Shown here in pieces: positions 1 to 11,363 of a DNA stretch of 64,000 nucleotides; the first letter of the stretch is position 1; every line of letters begins with the position of its first letter. Under the pieces are notes generated by a model. That model had not been told where the DNA came from and did not search any database. It saw only the letters and a program-made list of their open reading frames with translations. Both the position numbers and the translations under genes were made by a program. Source of the stretch: Channallabes apus (taxonomy: Eukaryota > Chordata > Actinopteri > Siluriformes > Clariidae); NCBI GenBank assembly GCA_030522415.1, contig CM060115.1, positions 9,025,579-9,089,578 of the forward strand, in the 5' to 3' direction.

Positions 1-878
1 CCGAGCGCTTTCTGATCGGTCCTCACTATAGCATCTTTTTTTCTGGGTCGTGCTTCATTAGGAGTCACTGTGGAGGATTTGCTCTTAATCCCAGCCTGAA
101 GGGAACTCTGTAGACCCAATAGTCATCATCATGGGTAATAAAGTCAGAAAAGGAAATAGCAGATTGGAACGGAATTACATTTATAATGAATAAATGAAAG
201 CCAAAGACTGGATCTGTAGAACACATAGACGCCTGAAGTGAATCGTTGAATCACAAAGTCTTTTTATTGGGGCGATGTTGGTTACTTATATGCAGACATG
301 AGCATATTTGCACGTCGGTAGTATTAATACAGATCAGAGAGACAAACAAAGAGCGTTATGTGGAGGAAATAACAGGAAAATCAGAACGCATCACAAACTA
401 CATGGACGGGAAAAAAAAACATAAAAATATCATACTTCTGGAAGCTGACGTAATTTAGTCAACTTGTGGTTGATTTCTCAACCACCTTGGTTAAGGCATG
501 ATATCAAATTTATAGCAAATCAAATTGAATTGTTATTAGACAACTTTTATTAAAAATGTAAAACATTAGTTGTAATAATTTCTGTTTTTAGAAGATGAAC
601 ATTAACCTTTGTCAAGTTTAATGCTGGACATATGTGCAGTAAAGCTTTCTATTGTAAAAATTGTAAAATAATTTTTCTTTCGCAGCAAAATAATCAGAAG
701 CTTGGATCCTGGGGCACATGATTATAAAAGGAGCTACATGTTTGTAAGCGGATATAAATTTACATTTTGTAAATTTCGTTCTGTCCTCACTAACATCTTT
801 TTTTCAGGGTCGTGGTCCATTAGATATCTATCTATTTATAGCTCCACCCTGACTTATATTTATATTATATTTATAGTT

Positions 879-938
879 AACTTATATTTTTGACCACCAT
901 ATAAACTACACATATGGTGTTGGTCAAAAATATAAGTT
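879..938. repeat. AT-rich hairpin (inverted repeat)
   Basis: The 18 bases aacttatatttttgacca at 879-896 are the exact reverse complement of 921-938. The 24 bases between them can extend the stem with a small bulge. It may be the core of a palindromic MITE or a structured non-coding sequence; nothing nearby shows a function. Confidence 0.7.
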
Positions 939-1860
939 ACGTTCAGCCTTTATTCATCACATATACATTAATATATTACATATACTTTATTCTTCACATA
1001 TCCCAGCTGTTTTTTGTTCTTTTTGTTAATGGGCTGGGGTCAAAGCAGTCATTATTAATCTTGTAAAATTATTCAAAAGACTACTGCCATGTTGGCAGTA
1101 GGATGCACTAGCATAACAGAAAATTAAATTACAAGAAATTAAATATGATTTTTTTTTCCAGTAGTCCAAATGTGCTTTAGTTCATTAAGGATCTAAAACT
1201 ACATGCAGATTTCTGTAAAGCTGCCTTGATACAAACTGAATGTAACTGAATTATGAAATAGCATTATTTTTCCTATTTCTTTTATTTATTCCATATCAAA
1301 CAATGTCTGTAATCATATATTCGATGTGGAGATCAGATCCTGAACTCATGCTAAGCTAAAGGCTATAGGACATTCAAGTTACATCTGCTTCTCCGCTTCA
1401 CTGCACCAAACATGCCATTATTGACTGGCTACATTTTGGGTGAAGTCAAAATGACAATTTCAGCCCAAACTCATTTTTTCAGCTGTGTGTGAGTGCTGTG
1501 TTCTCAGTGCCCTCCTGCCTGTGAGCCCTTCCATCTTTGTGTTCTCAGAGGAACCCGAGGAGGTGCTTCCCGGCGACATCGCTCACACACGTGCACGCTC
1601 AAACGCACACACACTCACGCCGCATGCTCTCTTCAGAAAAGACCCAGGGGAGTAGCTCCTGCAGGAAGAGACTGAGATACACAAACACATTCTGTCCCAG
1701 ATCCTCGCATTTCCTCGCTCCCTCCTCTTCTTCCTCCTCTGCCTCTTATCTTTCTCTCTCATGATTCTATCCTTGTTATCCTACTCTTCACTCACACTCT
1801 GCCATCACAGCTGTAGTTCAAAGACGACCCTAACAGACTCCATCTGTGATGTCATGTTGG

Positions 1861-1885
1861 TGTGTGTGTGTGTGTGTGTGTGTGT
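1861..1885. repeat. (TG)n microsatellite
   Basis: About 12 uninterrupted TG units. Confidence 0.95.
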
Positions 1886-2436
1886 TTGTATGGGAGAAAA
1901 CCTGGATGCTAACAGTCCACCTCTGTATTTTTCTTTTTAATTTTCAGAATCGCTGCACTTACAGTATTACAGAAAGTACTCATGTTGTCATGTTTCCTTT
2001 GGGAAGCACAGATTCAAAATAGGCGGCAACATTTAAACAATGCCCCTCTGAATCACTGTTATCGCCCCGTACAAGACGAAAGGATATTAAAAATGTTTTT
2101 GCAGCAAATGCTGTTCTGCTGAAAGACCAAACAGGAAGTGCACTAAAAAGGACAGGAAGCATGCCATTATTTTACGCTCTGGCACCGGACGGCCTCTGTT
2201 TGTCCACATTATGTTGGGTACATTTTTTCGCTTGGGTTTGTTGCATTAATACACGTTAAATGCTACTAAAAATGAAAGACAAGCATGGCACAGTGTATTT
2301 AATTAACTGAATTTGTTGGTTATAGTAATGTGGTACAAGAGATATGTTTGGTATAAGAGGACAAAAACTTGTTGTTCTGTTACTTAACGTAGGCACCCGT
2401 ACTGGTTTAGATTTTTGATATCAGTTACTTTACTTG

Positions 2437-2755
2437 AGCCTTGGGCTAAGCAGTTAGCACTGTCGCCTTGCACCACCAGGCACGCCTTCGATTCCCGCCT
2501 TGGGGTCTGTATGCATGGAGTTTCTCCTCGTGCTTGGTGGGTTTCTTCTGGATACCCCAGGTTCCTCCAACAGGCCAAAGACATGCAGCCTAGGTTAAGT
2601 GGTGTTCCCAAATTGCCAGTAGTGTGTGAATGCACATGTGAATGTTCACTGGAGGTCCTACCACGGTCGGAAATATGAGTATGAATAGAATGGTTAATAT
2701 TGGTCTCCATGGTGCCTAGTTGGATTAAATAAATGTTGGATCGATGGATAAATGA
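2437..2755 (+). mobile_element. tRNA-derived SINE (Mermaid-like), tail type II
   Basis: The degenerate tRNA-like head (cagttagcactgtcgcc, B-box-like cttcgattcccg) is followed by the shared SINE body (catggagtttctcctcgtgc, ccaaagacatgcag). The 3' tail is the type II form, with ggaggtcctaccacggtcgg and ctccatggtgcctagttgg. It is the first of three type II copies in a row on the same strand. It is old: the A box is damaged. Confidence 0.85.
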
Positions 2756-2837
2756 AGTTACTTTATTTACATCTTATTCTGCTATTGCTTAGTATACCTC
2801 TCACTACCACAATATGTACACCAAACACAAGTGAAAT

Positions 2838-3140
2838 GGCAGCATGGGACTTGGTGGTTAGCTCTGTCACCTTGCGCATCCGGGTTCGATTCTCACCTCT
2901 GGTTCTGTGTGCATGGAGTTTGCATGTTCTCCCTGTGCTTAGTGGGTTCCCTCTGGGTTCTCCAGTTTCCTCCCACCTTCCAAAGACATGCAGATTAGAT
3001 TGTTCGGTGAAATTGCCAGTAGTGTGTGAATGTTGACCGGAGGTCCTACCATGGTCGGATATATGGAAATAAATACAATGGTCAATATTGGCCTCCATAG
3101 TCCCTAGTTGGACTACAGAGGTTACTAGATGAATGAATAA
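2838..3140 (+). mobile_element. tRNA-derived SINE (Mermaid-like), tail type II
   Basis: Head with ggtggttagctctgtcacc and B box gggttcgattc, then the common body and the type II tail ending in gatgaatgaat. It is the second of three same-strand type II copies. Confidence 0.85.
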
Positions 3141-3304
3141 AATTACTTCACTTACATCTTATTATGCATTTGTTTGTGTTTTCAGCAATACTATGGGCAT
3201 TGACTACGATACACCAAACAGAAAGGACACAGCAAAGAGCCAACAAAGGACACATCAAAGGACCAACACATTAACCTAGATACACTGATATACATACAAG
3301 TGAA

Positions 3305-3615
3305 AAGGTGGCATGGGGTTTGGTGGTTAGCACTGTCACCTTGCACCTTCAGGGTTCAGGTTCGATTCTCGCCTCTGGGTCTGTGTGCATGGAGTTTGCA
3401 AGTTCTTCCTGTGGGTTTCCTTCGGGTTCTCCAGTTTCCTCCCACAGTTCAAAGACATGCTGTCATGCAGGCTAATGGGTGAAATTGCCGATAGTGTGTG
3501 ATTGCATAGGTGAATGTTGACAAGAGGTTGTAAAAATGAGACTAAATACAATGGTCACCATTGGCCTCCACGGTCCCTAGTTGGATTACAGAGGTTCTTA
3601 GATGAATGGAGGATG
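3305..3615 (+). mobile_element. tRNA-derived SINE (Mermaid-like), tail type II
   Basis: Head with ggtggttagcactgtcacc and B box aggttcgattc, body, then the type II tail. It is the third of the type II series; the series is followed by a type I copy. Confidence 0.85.
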
Positions 3616-3671
3616 GAAATAATAAAATAAAACCCAAATCCTTATGGATTAAATGTTTTAGTATGTTTTAA

Positions 3672-4044
3672 GGTGGCACGGTGGTGTAGTGGTTAGCACT
3701 GTCGCCTTGCACCTCCAGGGTCCGGGTTCGATTCCTGGTCAGGCTCGATTCCCGTCTCTGTGTGCATGGAGTTTGCATGTTCTCCCCGTGCTTGGTCGGT
3801 TTCCTCCGGGTACTCCGGTTTCCTTCCCACAGTCCAAAGACATGCAGATTAGGCTAATTGGCGTTCCCAAATTGACCATAGTGTGTGAATGAATGTGTGT
3901 GTGTATGTGTGTGTGCTCTACGATGGATTGGCACGCTGTCCAGGGTGTACCCTGCCTCGTGCCCTGAGTCTCCTGGGATAGGCTCCAGGTCCCCGCGACC
4001 CTAAATACAGGATAAAGCGGTATAGAAGATGAATGAATGAATGA
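3672..4044 (+). mobile_element. Full-length tRNA-derived SINE, tail type I, duplicated B box
   Basis: Near complete: A-box region tggtgtagtggttagcac, B box gggttcgattcc, then a second B-box-like unit ggctcgattcccg, body, and the type I tail (gatggattggcacgctgtcc, ggataaagcggtatagaag) ending in (GAAT)n. An imperfect 12-base direct repeat flanks it (3660-3671 and 4045-4056, 10 of 12 identical), as expected for LINE-driven retroposition. A short (TG)n lies between body and tail. Confidence 0.92.
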
Positions 4045-4760
4045 AGTATGTCCTAAACTACAAGAAACTACTTTAGGAATAAAACACTATCAGGTGGCTG
4101 TTACAAGAAAATGATTAACAATGAGAACAATGAGTGGTTTCAGGAGGCCCTATTTTTCAGGAAGTTAATACCATCAGTAACATTTCATATAGGCAGAATA
4201 AGAACAACATAAGAATCAGAAAAGAAGTCTAATTAGATCAACCCAAAAACCAAAATCAAAAAGCAGAGGAACAGATAAAATCTTTCTGCTTCTCATACAC
4301 ACCCCTTCTTCACTCATTGTTGTCTTTGCTTGTTTATTGAATCCAAATTGTGCAAACAGGAAGGGTCGTTTCCGTTCAGACATTCTGACTATCCATGATC
4401 TGCTATGAAATTCTGAATAAAAATATAGTTTGTTATCTTAATTAACGACTGACTGTCCATTCAAATACCGCGTCCACTGAAGACCGCCTGTTAACTGTGT
4501 TAACTGTGTTAATTCGTGGGGACAGATGTTAGGATGTAATGAGTTAGGAATGTAATGAGCAAATAAAGACAACATTTTCATATTTATACTATTATTTTGT
4601 GTTTCAGGAAAGTACACAATCTAGAACACAAACCTGGACAGTTTTTAGAGCTCCCCTAAACATCTCAGGAAAGGATTTCGAAGGAGCCCGTGTCTTTTTC
4701 TGTGGAGCCGAGCCACGAATGAGAAGAAAACTTGAATTTTTTTTTCAATAACGGCCCACC

Positions 4761-4803
4761 ATGAAGTGTTTCATTCCTTTTATATCCTTTTATTTCTTTG
4801 CCA
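4761..4803 (+). other. Possible orphan signal-peptide exon
   Basis: An ATG in a strong context (cccaccatga) opens a 14-codon frame, MKCFIPFISFYFFA, that is almost wholly hydrophobic after a lysine. It runs into a consensus splice donor (a|gtaagtt, donor at 4804) in phase 1, which is the usual layout of a signal-peptide exon in secreted or immunoglobulin-type proteins. I found no matching downstream exon, and a Tc1 relic begins 39 bases later. It may be a relic of a decayed gene or chance. I do not recognise a product. Confidence 0.2.
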
Positions 4804-4842
4804 GTAAGTTAAATTTCATACTTTTTTTTTTATCAGTGTATA

Positions 4843-5586
4843 CAGTCATGTTCAATAGTTAGTACCCCCTCTTTTAATTCTATGTGCTTTTGTGTAAACA
4901 GTTGCAGCCAGGTGCTGATAATCATCAGGCCTTGATTAGTTGATCATCAGCAGGTGTGCAGACCTCTATAAAACCAGAAAGTTTTGACTGTTTGCTGGTC
5001 TGGAGTATGCTGACACAATGCCAGGAGGGAAAGACATAAGCAATGGTCTTAGAGAAGCAATACAACCATTTCCAAACAACATTCTACATTAAGAAATATT
5101 ATTCACAAGTGGGTAGCATTCAAGACAGTTGCCAATCTTCCCAGGAGTGGACGTCTCAGCATATTCGCTCCAAACGTCTTCTGTCTAAAAAGGACATGGA
5201 CACACAACTGACGTTCACGAAAATGCATCTGAACAAACTACAAAGCTCCTGGAACAAAGTCCAATGGGCTGATGAGACCAAAGTGAAGTTTGACCTTAAT
5301 ATCCAGCACCATGTTCATCAAAAACCAAAAGCATTTCAGCTGAAACACTTAACCACATAACTGCCAAGCACGGCGGTGGAGGGGGGATAATTTGAGCTTG
5401 TTTTCACAGGAACAGGACCTAGGCGCCTCTATCAACCATGAACTCCTTTGGAGACCTCAACCCAATTTTAAAAAACGTAATGAATAAGCAATGTTGTAAA
5501 CAAGAATGGGCTGAAATTCCTCCACAGTTCTGTGATAGACTGATAATGACATAGAGGAATGGATTAGTTGAAGATATTGATGCTAA
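4843..5586 (+). mobile_element. Degenerate Tc1-like transposon, right end lost
   Basis: Begins after a TA with cagtcatgttcaatagttag, a Tc1-type terminal repeat. Scattered frames on the + strand read as a Tc1 transposase: a helix-turn-helix region (5080-5150) and, at 5250-5370, WNKVQWADETK followed by a KPKAF segment, matching the region around the first catalytic Asp. Stops and frameshifts interrupt it, and no right terminal repeat is visible. The right limit is approximate. Confidence 0.75.
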
Positions 5587-5604
5587 AGCTGTTGATCTAC
5601 AAGC

Positions 5605-5950
5605 TGTTAAATCATGGGCGGATCCTTCCGATCCTCCAGCACTGCTCGCTTGGTCGTACCATCTCTAAGGGATCGAGGAAGATATGTCCAGATTCTTTTA
5701 TCTTCTGGCACCTACAGTAGATGGTGGAATGAACTTCCTCTAGATGCCCGTACAGCTGAATCTTTGGCAATCTTTAAAGGATGACTCAAGATGTATCTGT
5801 TTCTCCAATATTTGAACTAATCCCCCATCCCCCTTCTCAACTGTCTTTGAGTGATGTCCCTTAGTTAGTAACCTAGTAAACCAGTGTAAGTATCTATCCG
5901 ATGATGGAATCTTTAAAGCACTTTTTGTACATTTTACATCTGCCTTTGAC
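5605..5950 (+). mobile_element. 3' end of a non-LTR retrotransposon (LINE)
   Basis: One + frame reads LRDRGRYVQILLSSGTYSRW, WNELPLDARTAESLAIFKG, then a stop and LKMYLFLQYLN. This resembles the C-terminal tail of LINE ORF2 proteins of teleosts, which carry a WNxLP and a SLxxFKxxLK motif. The likely 3' UTR follows and ends near gcactttttgtacattttac. The exact clade is uncertain. Confidence 0.6.
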
Positions 5951-7446
5951 CTTTGACTGTTATGAAAATCCCTTCTTATAGCTAAGCTAAACCTGCTACA
6001 GATCTTCCTTCCTGTCTCTGAGGAGTGCGGGCTGTTAATTCTTTCTTGTAAGACCCTTGGCAGGGATGTGTGGACAGATATGGAAAGACACGTAAACAAC
6101 ATGCATGGTGACCCTTTTCCACTTCCCTTAGTTTTTTTTTTCTATCTAGTTTTGTAAAAAGAAAAAACAAAAAGGTTAATATTAACCTCCAGTCTTTATC
6201 AAGAGTCTTTTAAAATGACCATGAGTCTTTTCACTTTACACTCTGGAATGGTTCAGTATTTGTCCTGTTTAAGGGTTTGGTAATAAGCTGATAAGATAAA
6301 ACTGTTATGCCGAGCCTGGGAGGACGCTTCCGCCATGGAGTTGACCGAATTCAGGTGCAATGCATTAGGTGCGGTCAGTTAATGCATTTCTGCTTGGTTT
6401 TGTATAAAAATACATTTGGAGAGTCTGGAGATGAGACAGGAAACAGCACAATGCGTCCACGGCACAAGGGTCACCATAAATATCGTGTTACCAGAACTCA
6501 TGTGATGAAAGGTCGGAGGTCGGGGTCTTGTCTGTTGCATTGTCTCAGGGTTGTAAAAAGGCCAGAGCTTTATCAATGCTTAACAGCAGTATGAGACACA
6601 AAGCTGATGTCAAAGTAGTTAGTAAGGTTGTGAGAATAACAATCGGTGAAATGAATGTGGATAGCCATACATGGGAACGAATTTCCCTACCTGCATGAAG
6701 CAGTTATTTGTATTCATAAGCATATAGTACAAGTTACTTTCACAATTATATTAGATATCGTTATGGTGGGCGGAATTGTGGGTCTGGAGCACTCTGATGT
6801 CACTAGCTACGACATAAGACGAAATATGTTGATGCTATGAGAAGCCGACGATTTTTTATGGCAAGGCCACAGACAGCAACGATGACTTAAAATTACTGTA
6901 ACGCTGCATTATGAAGTTCTACAGATCCCAACAATGAGATCTTGTTATGGTAATGATAATGTTACGGTGCTACAGGTGGTATGAAATGGAAAATTTAAGT
7001 TTACTTACCACTGATACCATTACCTCGCTGTTTTGTGACATGGCAGTGGGAAAGGTGATTCGCTTCCCAGCATGTCTAGCCCTTACCTAGCTATGGCTTC
7101 CTACAATTGTCCATGGAAGAAAATGAATGAACATGGATTGACCTCAAGAAACATACCGCAGAACCGCTGTAGCTCCACCATAAACTTCAACAAATGAATC
7201 ACCATGGGTCACTTCAACACCCCGAGCATTCCACAACCCTATGATTACTCATCACTTGTCATGATTAATGAATCATAGCAAAAATCTAGAAGCAGATTAA
7301 AAAAAATAATAATAAGAGGACTAACTATTGGTTAGTACATCTGCATCAGAGCCACTGTACATCAAAAGAATACCCCTTTCTGTGTAATAAATATAGCTAA
7401 AAAAAGATACTGGCTATTATTTTGTGCGACATAATGTTACTCATCT
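5951..7446. other. Intergenic, nothing recognised
   Basis: Short open frames (for example 6307-6594 and 6655-6840) have no recognisable domain or splice context. No repeat family was identified. Confidence 0.5.
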
Positions 7447-7757
7447 CACTCATCTTACAGTATACCGCTGTATCCTGTATACAGGGTCGCGGGGGGCATG
7501 GAGCCTATCCGAGGAGACTTAGGACATGGCGCAGGGATGGGAACTCTGTAGGGGTGGCAATCCATCGCACATACACATACAGTACACATACTGTACTATG
7601 GGAAACTTGGAAACACCAATTAGCCTTATCTGCATGTCTTTGTAGTGTGGGAGGAAACCGGAGTAACCTGAGTAAAACCCACCAAGCACGGGGAGAACAT
7701 CCAAACTCCATACACACAGACCCCAAGCGGGAATCGAACCCGGCCCCTAGGTGTGCA
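7447..7757 (-). mobile_element. tRNA-derived SINE (Mermaid-like), tail type I, 5' truncated
   Basis: Read on the - strand: B-box region cgggttcgattcccg, body, and type I tail (the + strand reads tataccgctgtatcctgtat at the left). The A-box part is missing or diverged. Confidence 0.85.
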
Positions 7758-9935
7758 TAAGAAGCTCCAGAGAGGTAGCAAAAAATTTATGAAATAGACA
7801 TTTTCTGGATGGTAAACTTCTCAGGTAAACCTTTTATTCCATTTAGAATTTGAATCCCAGCTATCATACAGACTCAGGAAATTCCATCCATTTATAAGCA
7901 ATATGTTACATTATGTTAAGGATTTTGGTTAATACCTCATTTCCTCTGTTGCATACCTTTCCCACAGGAAAAGATTACTCACAAAGAATTCGCAAACTTT
8001 TGGCAGAAATACCACAGACGACCTTATCACACATATACTGTAGGTTATTAATGTAAATTTATATCAATTAGGTGTATTATTTAATAACAAGGCAGTAGTG
8101 TTCTTGTTTGAATTAACCCATTAAAATCAAGCTACCAGTCAAGTATGATAATAGCTGTAAGAATGCTGATTGCTAGATACTCCACCGTTGATAAAGGTGG
8201 TTTGTAAAACCCCCACTTTGAGATCAAGTGTGCAAAACAACGCTGAGATAAATTGTAAAGACAAGAAGGATACGCATTGTGCATTCATGTGCGAGTTCAA
8301 ACTTATTTTTATAAAGTATTTAAAGGTCCGTGTGAGTTGGCAGGACACGGTGGTGGAACGATTTGTACATTTTTGTCTGACTTTTTATGAGACCATCATG
8401 GCATTCTAAGGCTGAGAAAAGTTCATCTCTGGCTGCGATGATGACATGCTCTTTAACCCCAGGCTGTGGTCAAACCCAGAGACGTGTGAGGATAATACAC
8501 ACCCTTGAGGGCCATAAAAAGGCCTTATTGTGTCAACGTTCCAGCACAGACGACGACCAACAGGGCATGCGACGGCCGTGTGTAGTCTCGCAGTGTCAAA
8601 CGTGACCTCTCCTGCTTAGAGGAACCATAAAGTCCATGGAAAACAGGCATGGGACAATGAGCCCTGGGGTTATGTAAGACTGGTGCCAGAGTGGCTGTGC
8701 ATACTCACTTCAGGCACAAACACACGTGCTCACACATACCCCACACATACCCTCTAGATCTGTCCCCAGGTCGTTAAGAGGATTAAATGCAGAAGGATAT
8801 TCCATGATCAGAGAACAAAGGAGGGTTTTGGTGAACGTATAGGTGGAAGTGATGATCTTGATGAAGCCCTGAATGCACCGTGATTCCTAGTGGAGTCTAA
8901 CCCAAGGCAGAAAGCTAATTACAATTTCAAAGGAATAGTTCATGGTGGCAAAGTTAAAATGTACACCTATCTGAAATATATAGTGCTTTGTCTTGAGCAC
9001 TGCGTCATTTCTGCATATTTTGCTGCCAAACAGCCAGACCTTCTCGTATTTTTAATGTAGTCGAGATGAAGGATTCTCCAGGATTCCTGAAGGAATGTGT
9101 TGGCTTTCATTTTCAGACCAGTTTCAGAGAAAGTTTCTTTTTTTTTTTTTATTAAACCACACAGGTACCTACAGGTATAAATGGTTCAAGCATTAAAAAA
9201 AACAAAAAAACAATGAGATGTAGTTGCTGATGATGACAGATGATTAGGCCAGTGATTAACATACTGTATACTGTTGATGCTGTTGGAACAGACGAGAGAG
9301 GAAATGAGGTTGCTGCTGAGTTTGCTACTACTGATTTTAAATTGTGTCTTTAGACTTTATTTCATTTAAAGTAATTTATTTAATTAAGTATAAAAAAATG
9401 GGGTGTGACTCAAGACTGTGTAGTACTCTAGTTTTCAGTAGACACATGAGGAGTCTGTTACATTCATATATTTTTTTTGTGCTAAAAATAAAGTCCAGAA
9501 AGATCTGTTTCAAAGAGTTTCTTATAACAATATGTTTTTTGACAGTGTAGGGTTAAAGTACTTGGATAACTTTTTTGATGTAACGAGTAATCTAACGCGT
9601 TAGGTCCGCCATTTAAGTACTCAGTTACTTTTCAAAAATGTAATCCGTTATGCAGACAATTTATGTAACCCGTGAGCCAGACAGCAGTCATTCCCAATCC
9701 CTTAGTGTGTGTGTGTTTGTGAAAGTCGTCCTACAAGCCCCACCCCCGATAACCCGCCCCCTCTGTTATTCCTGCTGTTATACCCCTATCGCACCTACAG
9801 TATGCGGTTTGACTATTCGAGGGCCAATGTGAGGAAAGATGGAAACCTATCCACGGCGCCAGAACTCGCGGTGAATCATGATGAACCGTGTTTACGGCCA
9901 CCGCGCGAAACCGCGTAGTAAACACAAAAGTAAAC
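7758..9935. other. Intergenic, mostly unrecognised
   Basis: No gene seen. Near 9570-9655 there is a short AT/CG motif (aacgagtaatctaacgcgtt) of a type seen at the ends of fish DNA transposons. 9780-9915 is relatively CpG-rich but has no promoter hallmark that I can defend. Confidence 0.45.
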
Positions 9936-10579
9936 ACAAAATGCAGTTTTTAAATGAGGGGTTTTATTATTTAGGGAGAAAAAAAATCCAAACCTACATG
10001 TTCCTGTGTGAAAAAGTAATTGCCCCCTGAACAAGCATTTTGTGTTTACTTGTGTTATCTTTGACTAATAGTTAAATGTGTTTGATGATCTGAAACATTT
10101 TGTGTGACAAACAGAGGTGGAAAGAGTAATAAAATTTTGTACTCAAGTACAAGTACTGTTACTTCAGTGAAATTTTACTTAAGTACAAGTAAAGTTACCA
10201 TTATAACAATCTACTCAAGTAAAAGTAAAAAGTAGCTCATTAAAAAATTTACTCAGAGTAAAAGTTACCAAATTACTGGGTTTTTTTTAACTGCGGGGGT
10301 GGGATGAGGCATTCTAGCGTAGTTCAAAAAAGATGAGCAGATATAAATCTCAAACTAGTTGTTTTTAACTGAAGGAACACCTTTGCATAATAAAGCTGTT
10401 GTCTTTCTTGTGCTTGAAAATCAAAGTGGTCACTTAAATATGGTGTTACGTCCCAGTCTAGGGCCGTACAGCAAAAGAATGGTTCAGGGTTCTATTTTAA
10501 ACTGTATGGAAATGGTGGTATATGGCAGAAAGAACTAGATCCAATCATTAACTGATGAAATAATGAGGTTTGTATATAC

Positions 10580-10612
<33 letters not shown>

Positions 10613-11363
10613 CAGGAGGAGGAGGATCAGATTCAGGATGGACCCAGGCCAAAATAATAAACAAAATGGTATTTATATTTAGTAGCTAGATTACCTGCAA
10701 AAAAAAAAAAAAAAACACAAACAAAAATACAGGTACCTTCCCGGACTCCCAAAACCAAAAACAGTGAAATTATCTACAAATATATACAAAGACCAACCAA
10801 ACCAAAGGGACAAAGCAATAATCAAAGTCAATTGGAGGCAAAAAGTCAAACCGGAATACACAACCAAATATCAAAAGGCCAAAATCACAACCTCTTTCAT
10901 CTTTCCTGCGTCTCTCTCCGGTTTATACATGGTTGCGCTAGTCGATGACGTCGCTCTCAAGGCGGAAGCGACCGTGTGGAAGGTCAGGAAGATGCCAATG
11001 TCAGAAAACCTGGAGTGGAGTCTGGAGCGGCGCGCGACCAGGACATGATATACACACGCGGCGCAACGGAGCATTTATAAAGCATAATATTTTTTATTAT
11101 TTTATAATTTTCATTCATTTATTTTTTACTCAGTAGCGAATATGATTTAAAATGTAGCGAATTACAATACTTCAAACAAAACGTACTTAAGTAAAAGTAA
11201 AATTACAGATTTTTAAAACTACTTTAAAAAGTAGAAATACACAAAAAAAGCTACTCAATTACAGAAACGCGAGTAAATGTAATTTGTTACTTTCCACCTC
11301 TGGTGACAAACATGCAAAAGAACAAGAAATCAGGAGGGGGGCAAATAGTTTTTCACACCTCTA
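9936..11363. mobile_element. Tc1-type MITE, split by a hAT element
   Basis: Second copy of the element found intact at 49687-50163. The shared right part includes ttgactaatagttaaatgtg and the terminal gcaaatagtttttcacacc. It is broken by the hAT at 10112-11302. Its left part (about 9936-10036) is reverse-complemented relative to the intact copy, so the left terminal repeat is absent. Confidence 0.8.
10112..11302. mobile_element. Non-autonomous hAT transposon
   Basis: Terminal inverted repeats cagaggtggaaagagtaa and ttactttccacctctg are flanked by a perfect 8-base target duplication, gtgacaaa (10104-10111 and 11303-11310), diagnostic of hAT. Both subterminal zones carry repeated acttaagta/actcaagtac words, probable transposase sites. 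There is no transposase frame. The interior holds (AC)15 near 10582-10611, a poly-A run near 10700, and a CpG-rich block at 10900-11070 with tgacgtcg and gcggaagcg words, which looks like foreign, promoter-like DNA. Confidence 0.92.

Larger units (their letters stand above)
1..2436. other. Intergenic, no gene seen
   Basis: I see no coding potential here. A segment of about 50 bases near 10-60 recurs imperfectly at 775-835, sharing the words gtcctcacta and gggtcgtg, so an old dispersed repeat may be present. A hairpin and a (TG)n run are listed separately. Confidence 0.5.

Noticed and set aside
3672..3740. tRNA gene suggested by A and B boxes
   Set aside because: The unit continues into a SINE body and tail and repeats at many loci; it cannot fold as a proper tRNA.
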